NCBI GenBank assembly: GCA_963768185.1
Contig: CAVYGS010000004.1
Coordinates: 1,240,001-1,304,000 of the forward strand
Origin: Palsa-461 sp963768185
Lineage (GTDB): Bacteria > Actinomycetota > Acidimicrobiia > Acidimicrobiales > RAAP-2
Direction of reading: 5' to 3'
Length of the DNA: 64,000 nt
How positions within the stretch are numbered: position 1 is the first letter of the stretch; each line of letters starts with the position of its first letter. Of the stretch, positions 35,475 through 44,216 are shown one piece after another. The position numbers were made by a program, and so were the translations under genes. Below the pieces are notes generated by a model. It was given only the letters and a program-made list of their open reading frames with translations. It was not told the origin of the DNA and searched no databases.

Positions 35475-35828
35475 ATGCACCCGACCGAGATCATCGACCG
35501 CGACTCGCTGCGCGACGACATCCCGGACTTCCGGCCCGGTGACACCGTGAAGGTGCACGTGCGGGTGGTGGAGGGCACCCGGGAGCGGGTTCAGGTGTTC
35601 CAGGGCGCGGTCATCCGGCGCCAGGGCTCCGGGGTCCACGAGACCTTCACGGTGCGCAAGGTCAGCTTCGGTGTCGGCGTGGAGCGGACCTTCCCCGTCC
35701 ACTCGCCGTCGATCGCGAAGATCGAGGTCGCCACCTTCGGGGACGTCCGCCGGGCCAAGCTCTACTACCTGCGCGATCGCGCCGGGAAGGCCGCCAAGAT
35801 CAAAGAGCGGCGCACCGCCCGGACGTGA
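35475..35828 (+). CDS. rplS: 50S ribosomal protein L19
   Basis: 117 aa, ATG at 35475. FRPGDTVKVHVRVVEGTRERVQVFQGAVIRRQGSGVHETFTVRKVSFGVGVERTFPVHSP is cut here only for description: its key parts are GDTVKVHV, VQVFQG and ERTFPVHSP, followed by KLYYLRDRAGKAAKIKERR. A TACGAT box at 35412-35417 may give it its own promoter. Confidence 0.95.
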   Translation: MHPTEIIDRDSLRDDIPDFRPGDTVKVHVRVVEGTRERVQVFQGAVIRRQGSGVHETFTVRKVSFGVGVERTFPVHSPSIAKIEVATFGDVRRAKLYYLRDRAGKAAKIKERRTART

Positions 35829-35859
35829 CGACCTGCTCGGGCCCGGCCCGGGTCCTCCC

Positions 35860-36153
35860 TTGAGCGAAGAGGACCTCGAGCAGTACGAGGCGGACATCGA
35901 GCTCGCCCTGGTCCAGGAGTACCGGGCCGTGCTCCCGATGTTCTCCTACGTCATCGAGACCGAGCGCCGCTTCTACCTCGCCAACGAGGTCTCGATGCAG
36001 GTGCGCACCGAATCCTCGCCGCCGTGCATCGAACTGGAGCTCACCGACGCCTGGGTGTGGGACATGTACCGCCCGGCTCGCTTCGTCCCCTCGGTCAAGG
36101 TGGTGTCGTTCCGCGACGTGAACGTCGAGCGGCTCCCCGAGAAGGAGCTGTAG
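35860..36153 (+). CDS. DUF2469 family protein
   Basis: 97 aa from a TTG. The stretch SYVIETERRFYLANEV and the later DAWVWDMYRPARFVPSVKVV are hallmarks of this small actinobacterial family of unknown function. In most actinobacteria lepB and rnhB lie between rplS and this gene; here it follows rplS by 31 bases, so both have been lost or moved. The TTG start lacks a good Shine-Dalgarno sequence. Confidence 0.88.
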   Translation: MSEEDLEQYEADIELALVQEYRAVLPMFSYVIETERRFYLANEVSMQVRTESSPPCIELELTDAWVWDMYRPARFVPSVKVVSFRDVNVERLPEKEL

Positions 36154-36182
36154 GGCTCGGGCGTCTCACGGACCCAAGCAGT

Positions 36183-36620
36183 TCAGTAGGAGTGCTGGTC
36201 GCGGGAGAACCGGCGACGGCGGATCCGGCTGAAGAGGAACAGGCACAAGACGCCGAAGACCAACCAGGACAGCCGCGGCATCCAGAACCAGTGGAACGCC
36301 GGCCACGGGAACGCCACCGCCGAGATGAGCACGATGAGCGCGGCCCACACCGCCACATGACGGCGGCGCCGGTGTGGCTCCGGCACCGCCGTCCGCAGCG
36401 GAGGGAGATCGTTCATGAGCCCGGACAGGTCGCCGCGGGTCTTGGCCCCGATGGCCTGGTCCAGGCGCTCCTTCAGCTCGTTCGCGTCGAGGCGTCCCTC
36501 CGAGTAGTGCTGCGAGAGCGCCTCGGCGACCTTGTTGCGGTCCTCGTCGGAGACCCGCAGGTTCGGATCCGAGCTCCGGGTCCGGCCCGAGGGCCACATT
36601 CCGCTACCTCCGCAGGTCAT
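36183..36620 (-). CDS. DUF1707 domain membrane protein
   Basis: 145 aa from the ATG at 36620 with AAGGAG 6 nt upstream. Residues about 18-72 form the DUF1707 domain: NLRVSDEDRNKVAEALSQHYSEGRLDANELKERLDQAIGAKT in outline, with the RVSD start and the GRLD-EL-ER core. Two hydrophobic segments follow (about 85-105 and 110-130), then a basic tail. Such proteins often sit with PspC proteins; here the next gene upstream on the same strand is one. Confidence 0.82.
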   Translation of the reverse strand: MTCGGSGMWPSGRTRSSDPNLRVSDEDRNKVAEALSQHYSEGRLDANELKERLDQAIGAKTRGDLSGLMNDLPPLRTAVPEPHRRRRHVAVWAALIVLISAVAFPWPAFHWFWMPRLSWLVFGVLCLFLFSRIRRRRFSRDQHSY

Positions 36621-36658
36621 GGGTGCTCCTTTCCACGAGAGCTCGATGGGTTCGCCGG

Positions 36659-36928
36659 TCATCGGGTGTGCAGGCGGTCGAGCAGGCCGTCGGCGATGGT
36701 CTCGTCCGCGCCCTCCTCGGGGACCAGCAGCCACGCCGCGACGTACAGGGGGAGGCCGAGTCCGCCCATGAGGGTGAGGGCCACGAAGACGATGCGCACG
36801 ATGACGACGTCGACGTCGAGGTACTCGGCGGCCCCGGCGGCGACGCCAGCCACCATGCGCCCCTCGCGGAGCCGGTGGAAGGGTCGGGGAGCGACCTCGG
36901 TCGCTGTGGTGTCGGTGGTGAGTTCCAT
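36659..36928 (-). CDS. PspC-domain membrane protein
   Basis: 89 aa from the ATG at 36928. FHRLREGRMVAGVAAGAAEYLDVDVVIVRIVFVALTLMGGLGLPLYVAAWLLVPEE in outline is a PspC domain: the amphipathic GRMVAGVAAGAAEYLDVD segment, then a transmembrane helix ending in WLLVP. Divergent from the PspC-histidine kinase, with 62 bases between the starts. Likely a membrane-stress signalling partner of that kinase. Confidence 0.88.
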   Translation of the reverse strand: MELTTDTTATEVAPRPFHRLREGRMVAGVAAGAAEYLDVDVVIVRIVFVALTLMGGLGLPLYVAAWLLVPEEGADETIADGLLDRLHTR

Positions 36929-36990
36929 GCGTCGATCCTGAGCGCATCGGGCCGGGAGTGACATCGGGATCGACCCGCAAAGCACCCTGA

Positions 36991-38486
36991 GTGGGCGACT
37001 GCCGAATCGGGGAGGACCCTGATGGTCGCCCCCGGCCTGCGGCGCGATCATCGGGTATCCCCGAACCGCTCGACCCCAGCCCCCCCGGCCCCGACCGAGG
37101 CGCCACGCGGACCGACCCGGCGGGCACCGCCACCGAGCGGCCGCCCCCGTCCTGGGCTCCGCCCGGCGCGGGCGGATGGGATCTGGGTCCCCCGCCGTGG
37201 GTGGCTCGTCGGGCCGCCCACTGGCACGCTCGGCACCAGCGGTTCCACGGGCGGGCCAGGCGCTGGGGTCCCTGCCGGCGCAGCGCCGAGGACCGGTTGT
37301 TCGGCGGCGTCGCCGGCGGTCTGTCCCGGCGGACCGGGATCGACTCCACGCTGTTGCGGATCGGGTTCGTCCTCGCTGCGCTGGCCGGCGGGTTCGGCGC
37401 CGCGGTCTACCTCGTGCTCTGGCTCATCCTCCCCATGGAGGGGGCGACCCGCTCCATCGCAGCGCGCGCCACCCGCGACCGCCGGGGGATCTTGCTCGCG
37501 ATCTCGTTCCTGCCGCTGTTCGTCTTGACCGCGGTCTTGGGCCACGACCTCGACGTCGGGTTCTTGAGCTCGTTCGCATGGCCGCTGTTCATCAGTGCGG
37601 CGGCACTCGTGCTCATCTGGCGCAACTGCGACGACGACGAGCGCACCTGGCTTCGCCACGTCGCTGACCCGATCGTGCAGATCGGGGCCCCGACCGAGCA
37701 CCGCTGGCGCGCACTGTTCATGCGGTGCGCGCTGGGCGCGCTGTTGCTCGCTGGCGGCACGACGACGCTCGTCGTCGGCCACCCGAGTCGCGCCGTGCTC
37801 CGCCCCCTCGGCGGTGCACTGCTCGTCGTCGCCGGGTTCGCCGTGGTCTTCGGGCCGTGGTGGCTGCGTCTCGCACGGGACCTGGTCGCCGAACGTCAGG
37901 CTCGCGTGCGCGCCGAGGACCGCGCCGACATGGCAGCCCGCGTGCACGACTCGGTGCTCCAGACGCTGGCGATGATCCAGCGCTCGGCCGACCGGCCCCA
38001 GCGGGTCGTGCAGCTGGCCAGGGCCCAGGAACGCCAGCTGCGGGCCTGGCTGTTCGAGGGCGAGCTGCCCGGAACCGTCGGCGGGGACGACCTGACCCTG
38101 TCGGCCGGTGTCCAGGCGATCGCGGCCGAGGTGGAGCCGGCCTACGGCGTACCGGTCGACGTGGTCACGGTCGGCGACTGTCCGCTCGACGACCGGCTGC
38201 GGGCGCTGCTCGGCGCGGCGCGCGAGGCGACGGTGAACGCCGCCAAGTGGTCGGGCGCGCCGAGCATCTCGCTCTTCGCCGAGGCCGAGGCCGAGCGGGC
38301 CTCGATCTTCGTGCGCGACCGCGGAAGGGGTTTCGACCCCGAAGCGGTCGGCGACGACCGCCGGGGGATCGCCGAGTCGATCCTGGCCCGGGTCCAGCGA
38401 CAGGGGGGACGGCCGAGATCCGGAGCACGACCGGGGAAGGGACCGAAGTGGAACTGGCGATGCCGCTTTCCGGGGCCCGCCGGTGA
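36991..38486 (+). CDS. PspC-domain sensor histidine kinase, with one frameshift near the 3' end
   Basis: About 498 aa when the frame is restored. Domains: a proline-rich N-terminus; PspC domain at about residues 100-155 (RLFGGVAGGLSRRTGIDSTLLR to LWLILP); further TM helices at about 170-300; HisKA_3 with the phospho-acceptor in RVHDSVLQTL; and HATPase with NAAKWSG and DRGRGFDPEAVGDDRRGIAES. At the run of six G (38403-38408) one base is missing. Adding it gives TAEIRSTTGEGTEVELAMPL and a TGA at 38484-38486 that overlaps the regulator GTG (GTGA). Without it the ORF ends at 38496 with an unrelated tail. Confidence 0.9.
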
Positions 38487-39145
38487 GCCCCGGTGAGCGG
38501 AGACCGCGCGTTTTCCTCGTGGACGACCACCACCTGTTCCGGGCGGGGGTGCGGGCCGAGCTCGGCGACACGGTGCAGGTGGTTGGCGAGGCCGACGAGG
38601 TGGCGGCGGCCGTCGAGCTGATCGCCGAGCGTGAGCCCGATGTCGTCCTGCTCGACGTGCATCTGCCCGACGGCGGGGGGCAGGCGGTGATCGAAGCGAC
38701 GAGGGGCGACCATCCCGACGTCCGGTTCCTCGCGCTGTCGGTCTCCGACGCCCCCGAGGATGTGATCGCGGTGATCCGGGCCGGCGCCCGCGGGTACGTG
38801 ACGAAGGCCATCTCGGGGCCCGAGCTGGTCGAGGCGATCGAGCGCGTGGCGGGCGGCGACGCCGTCTTCTCGCCCCGTCTCGCGGGCTTCGTGCTCGACG
38901 CGTTCGCCGGCATGCCGGCCGAGGAAAATCCGTCGTCGGTCGACCCCGAGCTCGACCAGCTGACCTCGCGCGAGCGGGAGGTCCTCCGACTGATCGCCCG
39001 CGGCTACACCTACAAGGAGGTGGCCCGGGAGCTGTCCATCTCGGTCAAGACCGTGGAAACCCATGTCTCCGCGGTGCTGCGCAAGCTCCAGCTGACGAGC
39101 CGCCACCAGCTCACCTACTGGGCGACCAACCGGCGGCTCGTCTAA
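38483..39145 (+). CDS. LuxR/NarL-family response regulator
   Basis: 220 aa. The receiver domain (about residues 10-125) has VFLVDDHHLFRAGV (acid pair), the phospho-acceptor in VVLLDVHLPDGGG, and GARGYVTKA with the conserved Lys. The C-terminal LuxR HTH has LTSREREVLRLIARGYTYKEVARELSISVKTVETHVSAVLRKL in outline, signature T-x-REx-VL and VKTVETHV. Coupled to the PspC kinase by a 4-bp overlap; together they probably respond to envelope stress. Confidence 0.95.
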   Translation: MSPGERRPRVFLVDDHHLFRAGVRAELGDTVQVVGEADEVAAAVELIAEREPDVVLLDVHLPDGGGQAVIEATRGDHPDVRFLALSVSDAPEDVIAVIRAGARGYVTKAISGPELVEAIERVAGGDAVFSPRLAGFVLDAFAGMPAEENPSSVDPELDQLTSREREVLRLIARGYTYKEVARELSISVKTVETHVSAVLRKLQLTSRHQLTYWATNRRLV

Positions 39146-39277
39146 GCGATGGCCGACTGCACGACTGGCTTTGGCTACCGGAGCCCCTCACGGATCAGCT
39201 GATCCCATCAGTATCATCTCTCACCTACCGACCGGGTTCAGGCGTTCTCCGGCATTGCTGACGGCGAAGGAAGAGTC

Positions 39278-40192
39278 GTGTCAGATCACCCAGGACCGGT
39301 TCGCGAACGGTGGGCACACTTGCTCGGTATTCCCCCTATGGAGGAATACCTGTCGTTCTTGATTCAGGCTTCGGCAGAAGGAAACGCTGATCTGTCGGCC
39401 GGAGCGGCTCGATGGCGCGACGCCGCCGAGAGGCTCGCGGGCTTGGCGGTCGCCGAAGCTGGTCGTGTGGAGGGGCATGCCATCGAGACGTTGCCAGATG
39501 CCCATGCCGAACGGAGCAAGGAGTTCTTGTCGTCTCCTGAGGTTGCGTCCGCTTACATCACAAGCGTACCGAGGCTTGCCGTTGTACCACTCGGCGCACT
39601 GATCGTGTTTCAGCGCCGGTTGAATCTTCGCTATGGGGCAGAACTTGCAACGCGAGTGGGCAATTGGTCACTCGGTGCTCCGGAACTGTTCGAGTTCTGT
39701 CTCGCGATCGATCGGGCACAACCAACCGTCGACGGGATACAGACCAACGCGAACACCTTTGTATTCTCGTCTCCTTCGACCGATGCCAGATTCCTCGGGG
39801 CAAGGTTGATGGATTCCCGGCAAGTCGGCGGGTATACCCCACCTGGACGGCCGACGATGGCCGTGGTGCTCTATGTCGGCTACAGCGTCAATGCGATCAA
39901 CGTGGTGGAGATCAACGGACGGCTTGTCCTGAATAACGGTCACCATCGGGCATACGCGCTGTATACGTCAGGAGCGACCCATGCGATCGCGGTGGTCCAA
40001 CATCTGTCACCCAACGATCTGAGCGTTGTGCCGGCCGTGCAGCAGACGCCTGCTCTGTACTTGGAGTCGCCTCGGCCTCCGATGCTGGCGGACTTTCTGG
40101 ACCCGGCGCTCACAGATGAGGTCAGCATCCCTCATCGAGTCCGTCAGATCCGACTGCAGTTTGGTTCCGAACAGCTTGATGCTCCCGGTTGA
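39278..40192 (+). CDS. Hypothetical protein with a ParB-like GHHR motif
   Basis: 304 aa from a GTG with GAAGGAAGAG upstream. I do not recognise the family. The C-terminal part has INVVEINGRLVLNNGHHRAYAL, which resembles the substrate-loop motif (xxGxHR) of ParB/sulfiredoxin-fold proteins. Base composition is clearly less GC-rich than its neighbours, and codon choice is more mixed, suggesting recent transfer. No membrane segments or signal peptide. It converges on the small secreted gene interrupted by IS21. Confidence 0.65.
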   Translation: MSDHPGPVRERWAHLLGIPPMEEYLSFLIQASAEGNADLSAGAARWRDAAERLAGLAVAEAGRVEGHAIETLPDAHAERSKEFLSSPEVASAYITSVPRLAVVPLGALIVFQRRLNLRYGAELATRVGNWSLGAPELFEFCLAIDRAQPTVDGIQTNANTFVFSSPSTDARFLGARLMDSRQVGGYTPPGRPTMAVVLYVGYSVNAINVVEINGRLVLNNGHHRAYALYTSGATHAIAVVQHLSPNDLSVVPAVQQTPALYLESPRPPMLADFLDPALTDEVSIPHRVRQIRLQFGSEQLDAPG

Positions 40193-40204
40193 GCCCGTCC
40201 TGCT

Positions 40205-40222
40205 CTAGGGAGCTGAGCCTCC
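40205..40222 (-). pseudogene. Severed 3' end of the small secreted-protein gene
   Basis: Once the IS21 element and one CCCAG copy are removed, these bases continue the frame of the gene at 42722-42958 with GGSAP and a TAG at 40207-40205. The original protein therefore ended here, 12 bases from the stop of the convergent hypothetical gene. Confidence 0.8.
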
Positions 40223-40413
40223 CCCAGTGTCCGTGGCCACGAGAAAGTCCGCAGTTTTGGCCATGAAATGTCCGCACTGATGGCCACCAGGAGTCCGCAG
40301 TTTTGGCCACGAGAAGTCCGCACCCCTCGCTGAAGCATCCACGAGAGGGTCCCCCCAGCCGGTCACGGTGGCGGTGCAAGCCAACCGCCGCAACCGACCG
40401 AGGGGATGCCTCC

Positions 40414-41880
40414 ATGAAATCAGCGAGGGAACGGATGGACATGAATGCTGTCTTCGAAGACGTCGGCTCGTATCGAGCGACCGCGGCCATCTGCGGCACC
40501 AGCGACAAGACCGTCAAGCGTGCCGTGGCCAAGGCCAGAGCGACCGAGGAGGCCGGAGCGGGCGTCGAGGCGTCGGTGGCCCACAACTACGACGACGTGA
40601 CCGCCATCATCGCCAAGCGGGTGGAGCGAACCGACGGCCGGATCTCGGCCAAGCGGCTGCTGCCCGTGGTGCGTGCCGCCGGCTACCAGGGTTCGGCACG
40701 CAACCTGCGCCGTGCGGTGGCCGAGGCCAAGGCGAAGTGGCGCGTCGATCACCACCGAGGACGTCGACCCGGGGTGTGGGCGCCGGGCGACGTGCTGGTG
40801 TTCGACTGGGGCGAGATCGGACCGCTGTTCGTGTTCTGCGCCGTGCTCGCCTGGAGCCGGCTCCGGTTCGTGTCCTTCGCCGACAACTTGAGGGCCGACA
40901 CCACCATGGCCGCGCTGGCCGAGTGCATGGAGACGATCGGCGCGGTCCCCAAGACTCTGCTGACCGATCGCATGGGTTGTCTCAAGGGCGCCACGGTGGC
41001 CGGGCTGGTCGTCCCGACGCCGGACTACGTGCGCTTCGTCACCCACTACCGCACCCGGCCGGACTTCTGCGAGGGAGCGGACCCCGAGTCCAAGGGTCTG
41101 GTCGAGAACCTCGTCGGCTACGTGAAGTCCGATCTCATGATCCCCGAAGAGCTGACTGTCTCGGACCTGGCGGAGGCCAACGCCAAGGGCAGAGCGTGGT
41201 GCACCGAGGTGAACGGCCAGGTGCACTCCGAGATCGCAGCCATCCCCTCCGAGCGCCTCGAGATCGAGCGCCCGCTCATGGGCGAGTTGCCCTCGCTGCG
41301 GGCCCGCATCGGCACGGTGGTGGTGCGCAAGGTTGACCGCCTCAGTTGCGTCCGCTTCGGCTCGGCCCGCTACTCGGTGCCGACGGCCCACATCGGGCGC
41401 CAGGTCGAGCTGCGGGTGTCCGACGGCACGGTGCTCGTGGTCTTCTTGGGCGAGATCATCGCCAGCCACGCACTCGTCGCCCCTGGTGAGACCGCTGTGC
41501 TCGACGACCACTACGGCGGTCCCCGGCCCTCGCCAACGCGCGCGGTGCGCCCCAAGACCCCGGCCGAGAAGGCCTTCGTGGCCCTCGGCCCCGCCGCCGA
41601 GGACTTCATCAAGGGGGCGGTGGCGCGCGGGATGACGGGGCTCGCCGCCGACCTCGTCGAGCTGTGCGCCATGGAGGCGGCCCATGGCAAAGAGGCGCTC
41701 GTCGCCGCGATCGAGCGGGCCGTCGAGTTCGGGCGGTTCCGGGCGCGCGACGTGCGCTCGATCCTCGCTGCGGGCACGGGGGTGCCCCGACCGAGAAAGC
41801 CCGGTGAGGCGCTCATCGTCGATCTGCCGAGCGTGGCCGTCCGCTCGCTCGATGACTACGCCATCGGTGCTGACCAATGA
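40414..41880 (+). CDS. istA: IS21-family transposase IstA
   Basis: 488 aa from the ATG at 40414 (the frame is open further upstream into the terminal repeats). An N-terminal HTH-like segment, YRATAAICGTSDKTVKRAVAK, binds the ends. The rve/DDE integrase core has VFDWGEIG (first Asp), LLTDRMGCLKG (second Asp) and the Glu in SKGLVENLVGYVKSDL. The C-terminal beta-barrel region is about residues 300-360. Overlaps istB (ATGA). Confidence 0.94.
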   Translation: MKSARERMDMNAVFEDVGSYRATAAICGTSDKTVKRAVAKARATEEAGAGVEASVAHNYDDVTAIIAKRVERTDGRISAKRLLPVVRAAGYQGSARNLRRAVAEAKAKWRVDHHRGRRPGVWAPGDVLVFDWGEIGPLFVFCAVLAWSRLRFVSFADNLRADTTMAALAECMETIGAVPKTLLTDRMGCLKGATVAGLVVPTPDYVRFVTHYRTRPDFCEGADPESKGLVENLVGYVKSDLMIPEELTVSDLAEANAKGRAWCTEVNGQVHSEIAAIPSERLEIERPLMGELPSLRARIGTVVVRKVDRLSCVRFGSARYSVPTAHIGRQVELRVSDGTVLVVFLGEIIASHALVAPGETAVLDDHYGGPRPSPTRAVRPKTPAEKAFVALGPAAEDFIKGAVARGMTGLAADLVELCAMEAAHGKEALVAAIERAVEFGRFRARDVRSILAAGTGVPRPRKPGEALIVDLPSVAVRSLDDYAIGADQ

Positions 41881-42650
41881 GCACCACCCCGCCGCCGCTC
41901 GCCGCCGACCTCGAAGCCGGCCTCCGGCGCCTGCGCCTCGGGGCCATGCGCCGACTCGGTCCCGAACTGCTGGTGGTGGCCAAGACCCAGCGCTGGCGGC
42001 CCGAGGAGTTCCTGCGCACCTTGGTCGAAGCCGAGATCGCCTCGCGTGACGCCTCGAACGCTCGGGCCCGCTTGGTTGCGGCTGCGTTCCCGGTGACCAA
42101 GACCCTCGACGAGCTCGATGTCGAGGCGTCGTCGGTGCCACGTGCCACCTTCGACTACCTCTCGTCGCTCGAGTGGATCGGGGCCAAGGAGAACCTCTGT
42201 CTCGTGGGTCCGGCGGGGACGGGCAAGTCGCATCTGCTCGTCGCCCTCGGCCACCACGCCGTCGACGCCGGCAAGCGGGTCCGCTACTTCACCGCCACCG
42301 AGCTCGTCGAGACCCTCTATCGCGGTCTGGCGGACAACAGTGTCGGGCGGGTCATCGAGCAGGTGTTGAAGGCCGATCTCATCGTGATCGACGAGATCGG
42401 CTTCGCCCCGATGGACGACACCGGAGCTCAGCTGTTCTTCCGCGTCGTCGCCGCGGCCTACGAACGACGGTCCCTCGGCATCGCCTCACACTGGCCGTTC
42501 GAGGACTGGGGACGCTTCCTCCCCGAGCACACCACCGCGGTCAGCCTCCTCGACCGGCTGCTCCACCACAGCGTGGTCGTGGCCACATCGGGCGAGTCGT
42601 TCCGCCTCAAAGAGGCCCGTCAGCGAGGAGGTGCGCCGAAGCTCGCATAG
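41877..42650 (+). CDS. istB: IS21-family ATP-binding helper protein IstB
   Basis: 257 aa AAA+ ATPase related to DnaC. Walker A is GPAGTGKSHLLVALG, Walker B is LIVIDEIGFAP, and sensor-1 region SIASHWPFEDWGRFLPEH follows. It selects target DNA and stimulates IstA. Translationally coupled to istA. Confidence 0.95.
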   Translation: MSTTPPPLAADLEAGLRRLRLGAMRRLGPELLVVAKTQRWRPEEFLRTLVEAEIASRDASNARARLVAAAFPVTKTLDELDVEASSVPRATFDYLSSLEWIGAKENLCLVGPAGTGKSHLLVALGHHAVDAGKRVRYFTATELVETLYRGLADNSVGRVIEQVLKADLIVIDEIGFAPMDDTGAQLFFRVVAAAYERRSLGIASHWPFEDWGRFLPEHTTAVSLLDRLLHHSVVVATSGESFRLKEARQRGGAPKLA

Positions 42651-42721
42651 GGTTGAACATCACCGCGAGGGGTGCGGACTTCTCGTGGCCAAAAGCGCGG
42701 ACTGGAAACCGGCCACGGACA

Positions 42722-42958
42722 CCCAGACCTGAAGATGAGACAGACCGACGTCGTGATGTGATCTTGAGGCAGGAGGGGAGTGCACAACGCGCCGTCGTTG
42801 TGGATGTAGTACTCCGGATTCGACGTCAACACGATACTGATCTGATTTTCCGGGATGGCTCCCGCACTCTGTGTGTTGAGTAAGGCCAGAGGAGCAAAGG
42901 CAGCTCCGCCCACCGCGGCCCCCACGATGGCCGTTTTGGCCAGGTCCGAAAGGCGCAC
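42722..42958 (-). pseudogene. Small secreted-protein gene interrupted by IS21
   Basis: Starts at the GTG at 42958 with GAGGGGGG 9 nt upstream (an ATG at 42988 is an alternative). The N-terminal signal peptide MRLSDLAKTAIVGAAVGGAA runs to an AGA cleavage site near residue 34. The mature part is short, with two Cys (ALCTPL and SVCLIF). IS21 cuts the frame after FRSG; the present frame continues into the IS end (CPWPV) and stops at 42620. The uninterrupted protein would have been 84 aa, ending GGSAP. No family recognised; only the last five residues are affected, so a functional product is still possible. Confidence 0.75.
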
Positions 42959-43152
42959 TCCGTTTCCCCCCTCAACAGACGGTCCCATCGGGCCCGCTTC
43001 CAAGACTCGTGTTTCTAGCCGAAAAAGGACCGACATCGACGATTCGTCGAAACGTCGGGCCCACTGAAGCGGCTCTTGGCAGTGCGTCGGCCGCCCATCC
43101 GGGGGCTCGCGTGGATGACCGGCCAGCGTCACCGGACTCGGAGCGTCGGACT

Positions 43153-44208
43153 CTAAACCCCCGACCCCCCGAACACCTCGGCGAGCTCGATCGGCGCGAC
43201 CACCTCGAGCTGGTCGAACGTGCAGGACCGGGCCTCGCGGTCGGGGCGCCACCGCCGGAACGACGTCGCGTGGCGGAACCGGTCGCCCTGACGGTGGTCG
43301 TAGGCGACCTCGCAGACGAGGGTGGGCCGGAGCGCGTGCATCTCGAGCTCGGCGTCGGACTTCCAGCGGCTCCCGGTCGGTCCAGCGCCCTTGAACTCGC
43401 GCCAGGGGTGCGGGTCGTCCTCCCCGAGCAGGAGGGGCGCCAGCTCGTCGACCAGCTCCTGGCGCCGCTTGGTGCTGAAGCCGGAGCACACCCCGACGTG
43501 ACGGAGCCCGCCCGCTTCGTCGTAGAGGCCGAGGACGAGCGAGCCGACCCCGCCCTGTTTGTGGTCGCGGTAGCCGGCCACCACGCAGTCCGCGGTGCGC
43601 TCGTGCTTGATCTTCCACATGACCCGCTGGCCCGGCCGATAGGACAGCTCCGGCGACTTCGCGACGACGCCGTCGAGCCCCGCGCCCTCGAAGCGCTCGA
43701 GCCAGTCGGCAGCCAGGGTGACGTCGGTGGTCTGCGGCGTCAGCTGGACCGGGTCTCCCGTGCCGCGGCCGCCCAGGATCGCCTCGAGGCGTGAGCGACG
43801 CTCTCCGAACGGCAGACCGGAGAGGTCCTTCTTGCCCTCGGCCAGGAGGTCGAACGCGACGAACGAGGCCGGCGTCTCGGCCGCCAGGCGCTTGATGCGC
43901 GACTCGGCGGGATGGATGCGCTGGAGCAGCGCCTCGAAATCCAGGCCATCGTCGGTGGCGATGACGATCTCTCCATCGACGACGCATCGCTTCGGCAGCG
44001 CAGCAGCCAGGAACCCGACGAGCTCGGGGAAGTAGCGCGTGAGCGGTTTGCTATTGCGGCTCGAGAGCTCCATCTCGGCGTCGCAGCGGAACACGATGCT
44101 GCGGAAGCCGTCCCATTTGGGCTCGTAGCGGAGGTCGTCGCCCGTGGGCAGCTCGCTCGTGAGCTTGGCCAGCATCGGGTCGAGAGGCGGCGAGAGGGGG
44201 AGGTCCAT
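43153..44208 (-). CDS. LigD-type ATP-dependent DNA ligase
   Basis: 351 aa. The adenylation domain has EPKWDGFRSIVF, with the nucleophilic Lys (KWDG motif I), DGEIVIA (motif III-IV region) and MWKIKHERTADCVV (motif V, K-x-K). The OB domain follows. This is the stand-alone ligase form used in bacterial non-homologous end joining. The polymerase gene lies directly upstream (8 bases between stop and start) in the same direction. No Ku gene is in the window. Confidence 0.93.
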   Translation of the reverse strand: MDLPLSPPLDPMLAKLTSELPTGDDLRYEPKWDGFRSIVFRCDAEMELSSRNSKPLTRYFPELVGFLAAALPKRCVVDGEIVIATDDGLDFEALLQRIHPAESRIKRLAAETPASFVAFDLLAEGKKDLSGLPFGERRSRLEAILGGRGTGDPVQLTPQTTDVTLAADWLERFEGAGLDGVVAKSPELSYRPGQRVMWKIKHERTADCVVAGYRDHKQGGVGSLVLGLYDEAGGLRHVGVCSGFSTKRRQELVDELAPLLLGEDDPHPWREFKGAGPTGSRWKSDAELEMHALRPTLVCEVAYDHRQGDRFRHATSFRRWRPDREARSCTFDQLEVVAPIELAEVFGGSGV

Positions 44209-44216
44209 GGTCCTGG

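Larger units (their letters stand above)
40228..42721 (+). mobile_element. Complete IS21-family insertion sequence
   Basis: 2,494 bp. Both ends begin TGTCCGTGGCC (40228-40238, and reversed at 42721-42711), followed by the repeated internal motif GTCCGC-TTTTGGCCA typical of IS21 multiple terminal repeats (several copies between 40246 and 40325, and 42664-42705). It is flanked by a 5-bp direct repeat CCCAG at 40223-40227 and 42722-42726. Carries istA and istB with an ATGA overlap. Both genes are intact. It has split a small secreted-protein gene. Confidence 0.93.

Noticed and set aside
42620..43987. 455-codon minus-strand frame running through the ligase gene and the small secreted gene into IS21
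   Set aside because: It is a chance read-through; only the 42722-42958 part has a start signal and signal peptide. The rest is the shadow of the ligase frame.
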